A stretch of DNA of 60,244 nt from Leptospiraceae bacterium (GTDB lineage Bacteria > Spirochaetota > Leptospiria > Leptospirales > Leptospiraceae). Positions 53,730-60,244 of the stretch are shown piece after piece. The position numbers were made by a program, and so were the translations under genes. Below the pieces are notes generated by a model. It had not been told where the DNA came from and did no database searches. It saw only the letters and a program-made list of their open reading frames with translations. Within the stretch, counting starts at the first letter, position 1, and every line of letters starts with the position of its first letter. The stretch is from the NCBI GenBank assembly GCA_017996175.1, contig JAGOHK010000008.1, forward strand, positions 1 to 60,244, written 5' to 3'.

Positions 53730-54545
53730 TTATTCAAAAAAGCAAGTATCGAAAAGAGAAGTATCGTAGGTGCAACTAGTTCCTAGTGTAACAGTCGAAC
53801 CTGAAGTAAATGTCCAAGAATAATTAGCTGCGAGTGCATTTCCTGCTAAATCTTTCAGACCTGCTTTAACTGTTACCGCATAAATAGTATTAGCCGTTAA
53901 ATTTCCGCTTGGTTGAAATGTAAGTGTTTGGTCATTCAGGGTAATTGTTCCAGTGATGCCACCGGTAATCGTGATACTAGTTGTTGTTAGACTATTGGGA
54001 GCAATTGTTTCGCTTAATGTTGCTGTAATGGCTGCTGTATTAATCGGAATATCTATATCGCCTGTAGCTGGATTTGTACTCGATACAGTAGGAGGAGTAT
54101 TATCAACTAATGCACTTGTACTAAAAGTAGAAAAGAATGTTTCTGCGAGTCCTCCACCTGAAACAGTAATGGTATAAGTTGTATTATCCGCAAAATTGGT
54201 TGTCGGAGTGAAACTAATTACCGTGTCTGATAGACTGGTTGTTCCAGGATGATTGGTATTACCCCCATCACTACTAATCGTAAAAGTTATACTGCTAAGA
54301 TCAGTGATAGTTTTATTAAATACTATATATATTCCGGTATTCACGTAATTGCTAGTAGACTTGTCTTTGGGCAAAATAGAAGTAACCGCTATTTGAGTTT
54401 TATCTGCAAATAGTTGAGAAAGTAGTTTTAAAAATGGATTGGTCCCTTTTTCTAGTTTTGCAAAAATATTACACTGAAAAAGAATAGATAGGATTATAAA
54501 GAAAAGAATTTTAGTTAAAAGTTTGATTCTATTTTTAAATTTCAT
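53730..54545 (-). CDS. Exported Ig-like (Big_5/SbsA) domain protein, probable lipoprotein
   Basis: A 271-residue protein. The signal peptide (about 1-30) contains a lipobox-like ILFQC (Cys24). Two Ig-like domains follow: about 57-150 (TSILPKDKSTSNYVNTGIYIVFNKTI..) and about 152-255 (PPTVSSTNPATGDIDIPINTAAITATLSE..LAGNALAANYSWTF). The second has the NTAI..F(S/T)E..L..DLAGNAL pattern of SbsA-type Ig domains, which are common in leptospiral surface proteins. A short Cys-containing tail ends the protein. It is likely surface or periplasmic. Confidence 0.75.
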   Translation of the reverse strand: MKFKNRIKLLTKILFFIILSILFQCNIFAKLEKGTNPFLKLLSQLFADKTQIAVTSILPKDKSTSNYVNTGIYIVFNKTITDLSSITFTISSDGGNTNHPGTTSLSDTVISFTPTTNFADNTTYTITVSGGGLAETFFSTFSTSALVDNTPPTVSSTNPATGDIDIPINTAAITATLSETIAPNSLTTTSITITGGITGTITLNDQTLTFQPSGNLTANTIYAVTVKAGLKDLAGNALAANYSWTFTSGSTVTLGTSCTYDTSLFDTCFFE

Positions 54546-54555
54546 ATATTTTTCC

Positions 54556-55761
54556 TTAAAATTGAAAATTTACGCCTAATATATAATTGTTTTCCTTGGA
54601 GCCATTTACCAATGCCATGGAGGGAATTAAAAAGAAGCGAGAAGTAGTTTCCTTATTAAAATACGGTTTACCCAGAAAAAATGCATCCACTACATTATAC
54701 AGGTAAAATCCTATTAAAAGAAATGCAGAGTTAATTGTTAGTATGTGAGATTTTTCGTACTTGGAGTAATTGTCATTATCCACAGAATAGAAAAGAATCT
54801 CTGCTCCCGATCCCAGAGGGGAAAGAAAAAAATTTCGATGACTTTCACTGTAGGCTTTCTGGTATTTGTCGCGAGTTTGAACTTGGAGAAATAGGTTTGC
54901 AGTTAGTAAAATAGCAATTCCACCAAATAGGTAGGATTCGTTTTTAGTTGTATTATCCTCTTTATCCTCTGAATACTGCCATTGTCCGAGTCCGGGAAGA
55001 AGAGAAGAACGCCAGACGTATTTTAAATTTGCATAAGTCTCTTGCTCTTTAGCCTGCACTGCTTCCCCCCAAAATTCCATGATCCCTCCCGCTACTTTTT
55101 TAGCGAAGTATTCTGCTGCATCTTCTAGCTTCTCAGGTGAATCGGCGGTTGCTTTTTCGGCAAAGTCAATTGTATTATTTTTTTTACTATCGAGGACATT
55201 TCCGTTGATGTAATATTTATTTCCTATTTTAGTAATCGTACCTGTTACTACTTTGTTTAATTTGACATTAGCCCCTATTTTATTCGTACAATCCTTTACG
55301 TCTTGCGAACAATCCTTCGCTATGGTAGATGTATCTAGAACTACAAATAATTTTGTTTTTACAAGACTTGTGCGGATAAGATTTGTTACACTCTCAACCT
55401 CTGCAACCGTTACTCCGCTCCCCGGACTCAATTGAAGAATCGCAACAGCGGGTTTAGAATTTGCACTCATTTCCCAATCGGTAGTTGATTGTAAAGCCTC
55501 TGCTACCCGCACTCGCTCTCTTTCGTATTCTAGTCTTTCTAAATCATTGGCAGGCGGTTTTAATAAAACTGGTTTGAGTCTAATACTCCTTATCTCCTTC
55601 TTCTTAAAGCTAAGTAGTTTATCTTCATGGGTAAATTGAACTTCCGTCCTAAGTAGATTTGCTTTTACATTTTCAAAAGTCTTTCCATTTTTTAATGTCA
55701 CTGTATCCGCAAACAGAGTTGTTTGTAAGAAAAGTAAGATTATAAGTAGTATTCGATTCAT
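54556..55761 (-). CDS. Exported protein with CsgG/TolB-like and DUF5683-like domains
   Basis: From the Met at 55761, 401 residues. The signal peptide is MNRILLIILLFLQTTLFAD. Next comes a short beta motif (TVTLKNGKTFENVKANLL), then a FlgO/CsgG/TolB_N-like domain (about 100-230: AVAILQLSPGSGVTVAEVESVTNLIRTSL; KVVTGTITKIGNKYYING). The C-terminal membrane region (YVWRSSLLPGLGQWQYSE; SYLFGGIAILL; ILTINSAFLLIGFYLYNVVDAF) resembles DUF5683. AGGAG lies 7 nt before this Met; an earlier in-frame Met at 55818 lacks one. It is the third CsgG/TolB-like protein in this window. Confidence 0.7.
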   Translation of the reverse strand: MNRILLIILLFLQTTLFADTVTLKNGKTFENVKANLLRTEVQFTHEDKLLSFKKKEIRSIRLKPVLLKPPANDLERLEYERERVRVAEALQSTTDWEMSANSKPAVAILQLSPGSGVTVAEVESVTNLIRTSLVKTKLFVVLDTSTIAKDCSQDVKDCTNKIGANVKLNKVVTGTITKIGNKYYINGNVLDSKKNNTIDFAEKATADSPEKLEDAAEYFAKKVAGGIMEFWGEAVQAKEQETYANLKYVWRSSLLPGLGQWQYSEDKEDNTTKNESYLFGGIAILLTANLFLQVQTRDKYQKAYSESHRNFFLSPLGSGAEILFYSVDNDNYSKYEKSHILTINSAFLLIGFYLYNVVDAFFLGKPYFNKETTSRFFLIPSMALVNGSKENNYILGVNFQF

Positions 55762-55840
55762 GTAAGCTCCTCTAATTTGCGCCAAATGGATTCTTGTATT
55801 TTTCACTTGACTTTGCATTTATAATGGCTATGTTTGGGGT

Positions 55841-56068
55841 ATGGAACCCGTTGATTACAGAAAATTCATTACTTTTAATCCAAAGATGCGAAGTGGCAAA
55901 CCTTGTATTCGTGGAATGCGAATCACTGTTTATGATGTATTGGAATACATGGCATCTGGGATGACTCATGAAGAAATTCTTGGTGACTTTCCCTATTTGA
56001 CTCGTGAAGATCTTTTTGCCTGCCTTGCATACGCCGCAGACAGAAATAAGAAAATGCTCGTAGCTTAA
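55841..56068 (+). CDS. DUF433 antitoxin
   Basis: A 75-residue DUF433 protein. The family core is complete: ITFNPKMRSGKPCIRGMRITVYDVLEYMASGMTHEEILGDFPYLTREDLFACLAYAADR. These are DNA-binding antitoxin partners of PIN-like DUF5615 toxins, and the toxin gene follows after 4 nt. GGGG lies a few nt before the ATG. Confidence 0.92.
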   Translation: MEPVDYRKFITFNPKMRSGKPCIRGMRITVYDVLEYMASGMTHEEILGDFPYLTREDLFACLAYAADRNKKMLVA

Positions 56069-56072
56069 ATCA

Positions 56073-56399
56073 ATGCTTCTATTTGATGCGCATCTATCGC
56101 CCGTATTAACAACTTTACTTAAAGATATTTTCCCAAACTCACGACATGTTTTTTCTTTTGCTCTAGAAGAGTTTGATGATTTGATTTGGGAGTTTGCAAA
56201 AGAAAACGATTTAGCAATAGTAACTAAAGATGAAGACTTTGCAGATTTAAATGAGCGGCTTGGTTTTCCACCAAAAGTTATTTTAATCAAGCGAGGAAAT
56301 TGTCCGACTAAAACAATCGAAGCAATTTTACGTTCTAATTTGGATTCTATCCAAAAATTATTGACTGATCCTGAAATTGGTCTACTCATTTTAAAATAA
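56073..56399 (+). CDS. DUF5615 PIN-like toxin
   Basis: A 108-residue protein with a PIN-like fold. Acidic residues are at LLFDAHLSP, DDLIWEFA and TKDEDFADL. The middle motif AIVTKDEDF is the diagnostic part of the DUF5615/Mut7-C group, and the end PTKTIEAIL fits. It is predicted to be a ribonuclease neutralised by the adjacent DUF433 protein. It is convergent with the S74 gene, ending 7 nt from its stop. Confidence 0.9.
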   Translation: MLLFDAHLSPVLTTLLKDIFPNSRHVFSFALEEFDDLIWEFAKENDLAIVTKDEDFADLNERLGFPPKVILIKRGNCPTKTIEAILRSNLDSIQKLLTDPEIGLLILK

Positions 56400-56406
56400 C
56401 CTCATT

Positions 56407-57840
56407 TCATTTACCATTCCGGATTACTTCCGCCATCGTAGTTTTCTCGATTGCACGTAAACGTTCCTCTACAGACTGGCGTAATGTTGTTAGCTCCTCT
56501 GTCGCTGAGCGGAGTCGAAGTGCGAGTTTTGTATTTTCGGATTGTAATTCACGAAGGCGAACAAACGTTTGTTCGCCTTCGGCTTTTATGTGAGTATTTT
56601 CTTTTTCTAAGGCTAATACTCGGTTGTCGCTTGCTAGTTTTTCGGATAAAAATAAATCTCGGAAAGTGTTAAATTTTTCTTTTTGAGAAAGATTTTCTTT
56701 TATTAAATCCTGAACAGCAATAACTATTAGCCACTTTATCCCTTCATAATTTAAAGTTTTTTTTCCGTCTAAATTAGTTTTTACAAATTCTGGAATTACT
56801 TTTTCGACATCTTGCGCAATTAAGCCGTATTTATTATCTAGGGATTTATCATTTATAAATTGGTATTCAACTGGTCTTAAGTGTTTTATTTTTTCTAAGG
56901 AGTTTTCAAATTTTATATCTCTTATATTTTTTTTCATGGATTTATCTGAAACGCAACCTGATCCTATTGTTCCGCCGCTGTGACTAATGCAACCATTGAC
57001 TGCTAATTTTTCCGTTGGTCCGACACCAATTCCAAACTTAAATGCATCATCTGTTGTAATCATATTTGTAGATAATGACCAAGACATTACAGCAAATCCG
57101 GCTGAAAGGTTGGCGGGATCAGCTACTAAATGAAAATTCCTATCATCAGCTATTTTTAATCTCCAAACTCTTCCGTTCGTACCTGAACTCACTGTTCCGT
57201 TTTCCATAACTAATTCAGGAGAGCTACTTGCAAATAAGTGAATTGGTCTCAGCGGAGTTGTAGTGCCGATTCCAACATTTCCTGAGCTAGTTATTCTCAT
57301 ATTCTCTGTTCTATTAACTCCAAAGATTATCGGTGAACTATTGCTTGTACCTACAACAAATGCACTACTACCTTGTCCTTCCATAAGTGCCATATTATTT
57401 CTACTAACGCCATACATAGTGCTACCATACGCACTTCCATGTGGGAGTAAACTTATTCCAGCGGTGTCGGATGAAACTGTTACAACGCCAGTCCCAGTTG
57501 TATTTGAATCTGTCGCAACAATTGGTCCTTTAACATCTAGCTTATACGCCGGACTAGTAGTCCCAATCCCAACACTCCCAGCCGTATAACCGATATTAGC
57601 CCCGTTGGTAGTCCATTGGGAACTAACGATTCCTTCGATGGCGGTTTTGAGGGATGCAAAATTGGTATTAATCTCAGAAGCTTTTACGAGGGCGCCGCTC
57701 GAGAAAGTGTTGACTGTTCCAGTTACGGTTACTGCGAGTAATCCGGTCAGGGCTAATCCGAATATAATTCCGAGGCTAATACGTAATCCTTTGAAAATAT
57801 CTTTCAGCCAAATTTTTGTTTGTAGTTTGTAGTCTCTCAT
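56407..57840 (-). CDS. Fibre-type surface protein with peptidase S74 chaperone domain (copy 1)
   Basis: A 477-residue protein. The N-terminal hydrophobic helix (about 17-38, GLRISLGIIFGLALTGLLAV) is a signal or anchor. A beta-repeat shaft with GNVGIGTT motifs (VGIGTTSP) follows, then the S74 intramolecular chaperone (about 305-400: SDKSMKKNIRDI..YGLIAQDVEKVIPEFV) and a C-terminal coiled coil. S74 domains fold trimeric fibres and then cleave themselves off, with Ser-Asp (SDKS) at the site. The leader GGAGAATAGT-ATG is identical to that of copy 2. The coiled coil is partly encoded by a 30-bp perfect palindrome. It may be an adhesin; no other phage genes are near. Confidence 0.85.
   Translation of the reverse strand: MRDYKLQTKIWLKDIFKGLRISLGIIFGLALTGLLAVTVTGTVNTFSSGALVKASEINTNFASLKTAIEGIVSSQWTTNGANIGYTAGSVGIGTTSPAYKLDVKGPIVATDSNTTGTGVVTVSSDTAGISLLPHGSAYGSTMYGVSRNNMALMEGQGSSAFVVGTSNSSPIIFGVNRTENMRITSSGNVGIGTTTPLRPIHLFASSSPELVMENGTVSSGTNGRVWRLKIADDRNFHLVADPANLSAGFAVMSWSLSTNMITTDDAFKFGIGVGPTEKLAVNGCISHSGGTIGSGCVSDKSMKKNIRDIKFENSLEKIKHLRPVEYQFINDKSLDNKYGLIAQDVEKVIPEFVKTNLDGKKTLNYEGIKWLIVIAVQDLIKENLSQKEKFNTFRDLFLSEKLASDNRVLALEKENTHIKAEGEQTFVRLRELQSENTKLALRLRSATEELTTLRQSVEERLRAIEKTTMAEVIRNGK
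56503..56520 (+). repeat. Intragenic dispersed repeat, copy 2 (complement of 13482-13499)
   Basis: CGCTGAGCGGAGTCGAAG inside the coiled-coil coding part of S74 copy 1. Sixteen of 18 bases match the copy inside the giant kinase on the other strand. Confidence 0.5.
56552..56581. repeat. 30-bp perfect palindrome inside S74 gene, copy 1
   Basis: CGAAGGCGAACAAAC followed by its exact complement GTTTGTTCGCCTTCG. In frame (minus strand) it encodes EGEQTFVRLRE. It differs from the other copy by one compensated base pair. Confidence 0.8.
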
Positions 57841-58101
57841 ACTATTCTCCGATAGGCGCTAGATGTCAGTTTAGCATTGTATTATTCTAACTTGGCAACT
57901 AATATTTGGATTTTAGAAAAGCCTTTTGCATAAATTATTCTTAAAAATACGTAGGTGTTTGTTTATCTCTATAGAACTTCTAGGTGAAAGTCGTAGTATG
58001 TCTTCCTTATTATTTATCTGTGTTTTATAGGTGTTCATCTTTGATAATTTATTTTCCAGCATTTTGCTAGTATATCCGTGCAAAAAGTCAAATTGTTTAG
58101 C

Positions 58102-58130
58102 TTGACTGAAATATCGAGTCACGATATTTT
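58102..58130 (+). promoter_or_regulatory. Promoter and operator of the higBA pair
   Basis: TTGACT (58102-58107) and TATTTT (58125-58130) are 17 bp apart. Between and over the -10 lies the inverted repeat AAATATCG-agtca-CGATATTT (58109-58129), a likely HigA operator. Predicted transcription starts at or next to the GTG start at 58137, implying a leaderless mRNA. Confidence 0.45.
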
Positions 58131-58136
58131 GGGGAA

Positions 58137-58418
58137 GTGATACTATCTTTCTTCGATAAGGAAACCAAAAAAATATGGAGCAGATCCTATTCCAAAAAAT
58201 TTCCTGCTTCTTTGCAAAGATTAATGTATCAAAAGCTTCTGCTAATTGATGTAGCAAAAGATGTAACGGATTTAAAATCTCCCCCAGGCAATCGGCTTCA
58301 TTCTTTGACTGGAGATAGAAAGGGGCAATATAGTATTTCCGTGAACGATCAGTGGCGGATATGTTTCCATTGGGAAAATGGGAATGCCCACCAAGTTGAA
58401 ATTGTAGACTATCACTAA
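58137..58418 (+). CDS. higB: HigB/RelE-type toxin
   Basis: A 93-residue toxin of the HigB group: ILSFFDKETKKIWSRSYSKKFP at the N terminus; LKSPPGNRLHSLTGDRKGQYSISVNDQWRICFHWENG is the family's active-site core with Arg/His/Tyr-type residues. These are ribosome-dependent mRNA endonucleases. The GTG start is chosen because the family begins at this residue. The toxin-first order with the antitoxin 19 nt downstream is typical of higBA. Confidence 0.9.
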   Translation: MILSFFDKETKKIWSRSYSKKFPASLQRLMYQKLLLIDVAKDVTDLKSPPGNRLHSLTGDRKGQYSISVNDQWRICFHWENGNAHQVEIVDYH

Positions 58419-58437
58419 AAAAATCGAGGTACGTATT

Positions 58438-58734
58438 ATGAAAAAAATTCCACCTATTCACCCGGGAGAAATTCTTAGCGAGGAATTTCTGACTCCTTAT
58501 GGAATTACTGCTGCTGTTCTTGCGAGGGAAATCAAAGTTACCCCCATTCGAATTAGCCAAATACTCAAAGGAAAACGCTCGATTACCGTAGATACTGCTC
58601 TTAGGCTTTCTCTTTTCTTTGGTAACTCTCCCGAATTCTGGCTTGGACTGCAAACTCATTTTGATATAGAAACCGCTAAAGATAAAATGAAAAAGATAAA
58701 TTTTAACATTCGTCCTTTGAAAAAAGTTGCTTAA
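58438..58734 (+). CDS. higA: HigA-type HTH antitoxin
   Basis: A 98-residue XRE-type repressor/antitoxin. IHPGEILSEEFLTPYGIT is the family signature, followed by the helix-turn-helix (AAVLAREIKVTPIRISQILKGKRSITVDTALRLSLFFG) and SPEFWLGLQTHFD. It neutralises HigB and represses the operon, probably through the palindrome at 58109-58129. Its stop lies 26 nt from the convergent S74 stop. The pair sits between two near-identical gene ends, suggesting insertion. Confidence 0.93.
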   Translation: MKKIPPIHPGEILSEEFLTPYGITAAVLAREIKVTPIRISQILKGKRSITVDTALRLSLFFGNSPEFWLGLQTHFDIETAKDKMKKINFNIRPLKKVA

Positions 58735-58760
58735 TCGTTTTTTCATTTTTAATAACATCT

Positions 58761-60107
58761 TCATTTCCTCGCCAACTGCTTATTTTCCACCGCGCGCAGA
58801 CGATCTTCTAATTGTTGTATCCGTTTTTCGGATTCTCGAAGGCGAGCAAACGTTTGCTCGCCTTCGGCTTTTACGCTAGCATTTTCTTTTTCTAAGGCTA
58901 ATACGCGGTTGTCGCTAACGATTTTTTCTGCATCTTGCAAAGTCTTCAGTTCTTTGATAGCATTGACTAGGTAAGGAATAATAAAATCCATTTTTAAACC
59001 TAAAATACCTTTGTCCTTCTCGCTATGAATTAACGAGACAGCCTCTGGAATTACTTTTTGTACATCTTGTGCAATAAATCCAATCACGCTTTTCTCGCCT
59101 TTAATGTAATCAAATTTTGCTGGTTTTAGCATTGTAATCTTATTCAATCCATTTGGTATGTATTCAATATTTTCTTTCATGCGTCTGTCTGAATTTTGGG
59201 TTAAAGTACCTTTCAAATAACCAGCACCATCATCTGCTACGTAAAAAGTATTATTTGAAGATGAATCTGTAGCCAAAATGGTGTAAGTCCCTGATGAAGT
59301 TCCTTGTCCTTTTACGAATACTTGTGAATTGCCAGCACCACTTGAGTTTATGCTTAACAAACTCGCAGGAACCGATGTGCCAAGACCAATTTTACCGTCA
59401 GTACTAACTACTAGGCTGTTCGAATTACTATTGCTCTCAATATGAAAACGCCCTCCTGCATCACTAAATAAATAGTTTTGAACCGATCCATTTACCAGAC
59501 GTATTCCATCCGCGTTTGTTCCTGTTGCTTGGTTAATTGTAAGTTTGCTTCCCGGACTCGTAGCTCCAATTCCTACATTTCCTGTTCTAGTTAAATTTAA
59601 AACACTGCTTAATTCGACACTCGCATCATCATTTAAAGTGCGTATATTTAAATTTCCTGAGTTCCCTATAATTCCCCAAGTTCGACTTCCAGATGCCGCT
59701 GAATTATTTCGGATAATTTGTTCTACTCCATTATTACCATCAATATGAAAATGACGCAGCGGACTAGTAGTCCCAATCCCAACACTCCCTGCCGTATAAC
59801 CGATATTAGCCCCGTTTGTAGTCCATTGAGAACTAACGATTCCTTCGATGGCGGTTTTGAGGGACGCAAAATTGGTATTAATCTCAGAAGCTTTTACGAG
59901 GGCGCCGCTCGAGAAAGTGTGGACTGTTCCAGTTACGGTTACTGCGAGTAAGCCGGTCAGGGCTAATCCGAATATAATTCCGAGGCTAATACGTAAACCT
60001 TTGAAAATATCTTTCAGCCAGAGAGTTGCTAGTTTTTGGTTTTGAGTTGTTTGTTTGTTTGTTTGTTTGTTTGTTTGTTTGTTTGTTTGTTTGTTTGTTT
60101 GTTGCAC
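58761..60107 (-). CDS. Fibre-type surface protein with S74 domain (copy 2), phase-variable and apparently OFF
   Basis: The frame encodes a 448-residue paralogue of copy 1: the same membrane helix, a GNVGIG/GKIGLGTS shaft, an S74 chaperone (SDRRMKENIEYI..VIGFIAQDVQKVIPEA) and a coiled coil with a palindrome. It opens only at a GTG (60107) without ribosome site. The start homologous to copy 1 (GGAGAATAGT-ATG) is the ATG at 60127, in another frame. From that ATG, translation passes through the 13-unit tract and stops at TAG after about 33 residues. Adding one 4-nt unit (or losing two) would join the frames. As sequenced the gene reads as OFF. Confidence 0.8.
   Translation of the reverse strand: MQQTNKQTNKQTNKQTNKQTTQNQKLATLWLKDIFKGLRISLGIIFGLALTGLLAVTVTGTVHTFSSGALVKASEINTNFASLKTAIEGIVSSQWTTNGANIGYTAGSVGIGTTSPLRHFHIDGNNGVEQIIRNNSAASGSRTWGIIGNSGNLNIRTLNDDASVELSSVLNLTRTGNVGIGATSPGSKLTINQATGTNADGIRLVNGSVQNYLFSDAGGRFHIESNSNSNSLVVSTDGKIGLGTSVPASLLSINSSGAGNSQVFVKGQGTSSGTYTILATDSSSNNTFYVADDGAGYLKGTLTQNSDRRMKENIEYIPNGLNKITMLKPAKFDYIKGEKSVIGFIAQDVQKVIPEAVSLIHSEKDKGILGLKMDFIIPYLVNAIKELKTLQDAEKIVSDNRVLALEKENASVKAEGEQTFARLRESEKRIQQLEDRLRAVENKQLARK
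58837..58866. repeat. 30-bp perfect palindrome inside S74 gene, copy 2
   Basis: CGAAGGCGAGCAAAC followed by GTTTGCTCGCCTTCG. Relative to 56552-56581, A-to-G on one arm is matched by T-to-C on the other. It encodes EGEQTFARLRE. Confidence 0.8.
60049..60100 (-). repeat. Tetranucleotide tract, 13 x GTTT (AAAC on the coding strand)
   Basis: Thirteen perfect units (52 nt) lie 27 nt into the reading frame starting at 60127. Translated in the long frame, it gives repeats of NKQT. The unit length is not a multiple of three, so slippage changes the frame. This is a classic simple-sequence contingency tract. Confidence 0.95.
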
Positions 60108-60127
60108 GTTGCACCGCGATGTTTCAT

Positions 60128-60244
60128 ACTATTCTCCTTTTTCTTGTGTCTCTCAATGCAAACTTATTAGAGAGATTTTCCCATTTGCCGAGCGTTCAAA
60201 CTCAATAGTTAAAAGAATTAGATAGTTACGTACGTATCTAATAA
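60128..60244. promoter_or_regulatory. Upstream region of S74 copy 2
   Basis: On the minus strand it ends in GGAGAATAGT before the ATG at 60127, matching the leader of copy 1 at 57841-57850. Further upstream I see no clear promoter before the window ends. Confidence 0.4.

Noticed and set aside
55772..56389. A 205-residue minus-strand frame over the DUF433/DUF5615 pair
   Set aside because: Antisense to two well-recognised genes; no family features.
57913..58764. A 283-residue minus-strand frame
   Set aside because: It is antisense to higBA, whose two proteins are clear family members. Its own sequence is low-complexity, Phe/Ser/Lys-rich and without motifs.
60049..60100. CRISPR or sequencing artefact
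   Set aside because: It is a perfect tetranucleotide tract at a gene start. An assembly length error remains possible, but the structure itself is real.
56407..60107. Prophage tail region or diversity-generating retroelement
   Set aside because: S74 fibre-type proteins are the only phage-like genes; no capsid, portal, terminase, integrase or reverse transcriptase is in the window.

Overview
The window is low-GC (by eye about 35%), gene-dense bacterial DNA. Several gene types together suggest a spirochaete of the Leptospira group: very large kinase/ATPase/GAF hybrid signalling proteins, 7TM-DISM receptors fused to cyclase or histidine-kinase outputs, spirochaete-style lipoproteins, Uma2 proteins and CsgG/TolB-like exported proteins. 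This assignment is inference; there is no rRNA or species marker. No transposase, integrase, reverse transcriptase or CRISPR array is visible.

Layout. 0-8.1 kb: a 5'-truncated ATPase/GAF/adenylate cyclase, converging on an SDR - 7TM cyclase - cytochrome P450 operon. 8.2-12.4 kb: a membrane protein, a GMC oxidoreductase and a metallophosphoesterase. 12.6-18.0 kb: a 1801-residue Ser/Thr kinase-ATPase-GAF-histidine kinase. 18-25 kb: TPR, ankyrin/CsgG-like and membrane-anchored envelope proteins, then CheX. 25-26.4 kb: a repeat-rich spacer and two tiny membrane proteins. 26.4-35.6 kb: a seven-gene type I restriction-modification operon with accessory genes (Bro-N, GxxExxY, a dual-OB-like protein, DUF488). 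35.8-37.5 kb: a possible additional conflict module, made of a small ribbon-helix-helix protein, a nuclease-like protein and a divergent membrane protein behind a phased iteron. 37.6-39.1 kb: gene remnants and repeats. 39.1-40.0 kb: tRNA-Leu(UAA) with three damaged copies, two of which lie in a 305-bp tandem repeat, then tRNA-Cys. 40.1-44.4 kb: gatC-gatA-hisF-symporter operon. 44.7-50.8 kb: a barrel-like protein, an alkD remnant, and a histidine kinase, a kinase-like paralogue lacking the phospho-acceptor His, and a response regulator. 50.8-55.8 kb: Uma2, acyltransferase, ICMT-like methyltransferase, Ig-like lipoprotein, CsgG-like protein. 55.8-60.2 kb: two peptidase-S74 fibre-type surface proteins interleaved with two toxin-antitoxin pairs.

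The most striking theme is the density of short palindromic repeats, many of them inside genes. They lie in the anticodon loop of tRNA-Leu copies, in frame in the giant kinase, in the HsdS linker, at the hsdS stop codon, and as 30-bp palindromes in both S74 genes, where base changes are compensatory. The second S74 gene carries a 13-unit tetranucleotide tract just after its best start codon. In this sequence it is out of frame with that start, which is the signature of a phase-variable gene in the OFF state.

All calls come from reading the sequence and from memory of protein families. No database search was possible.
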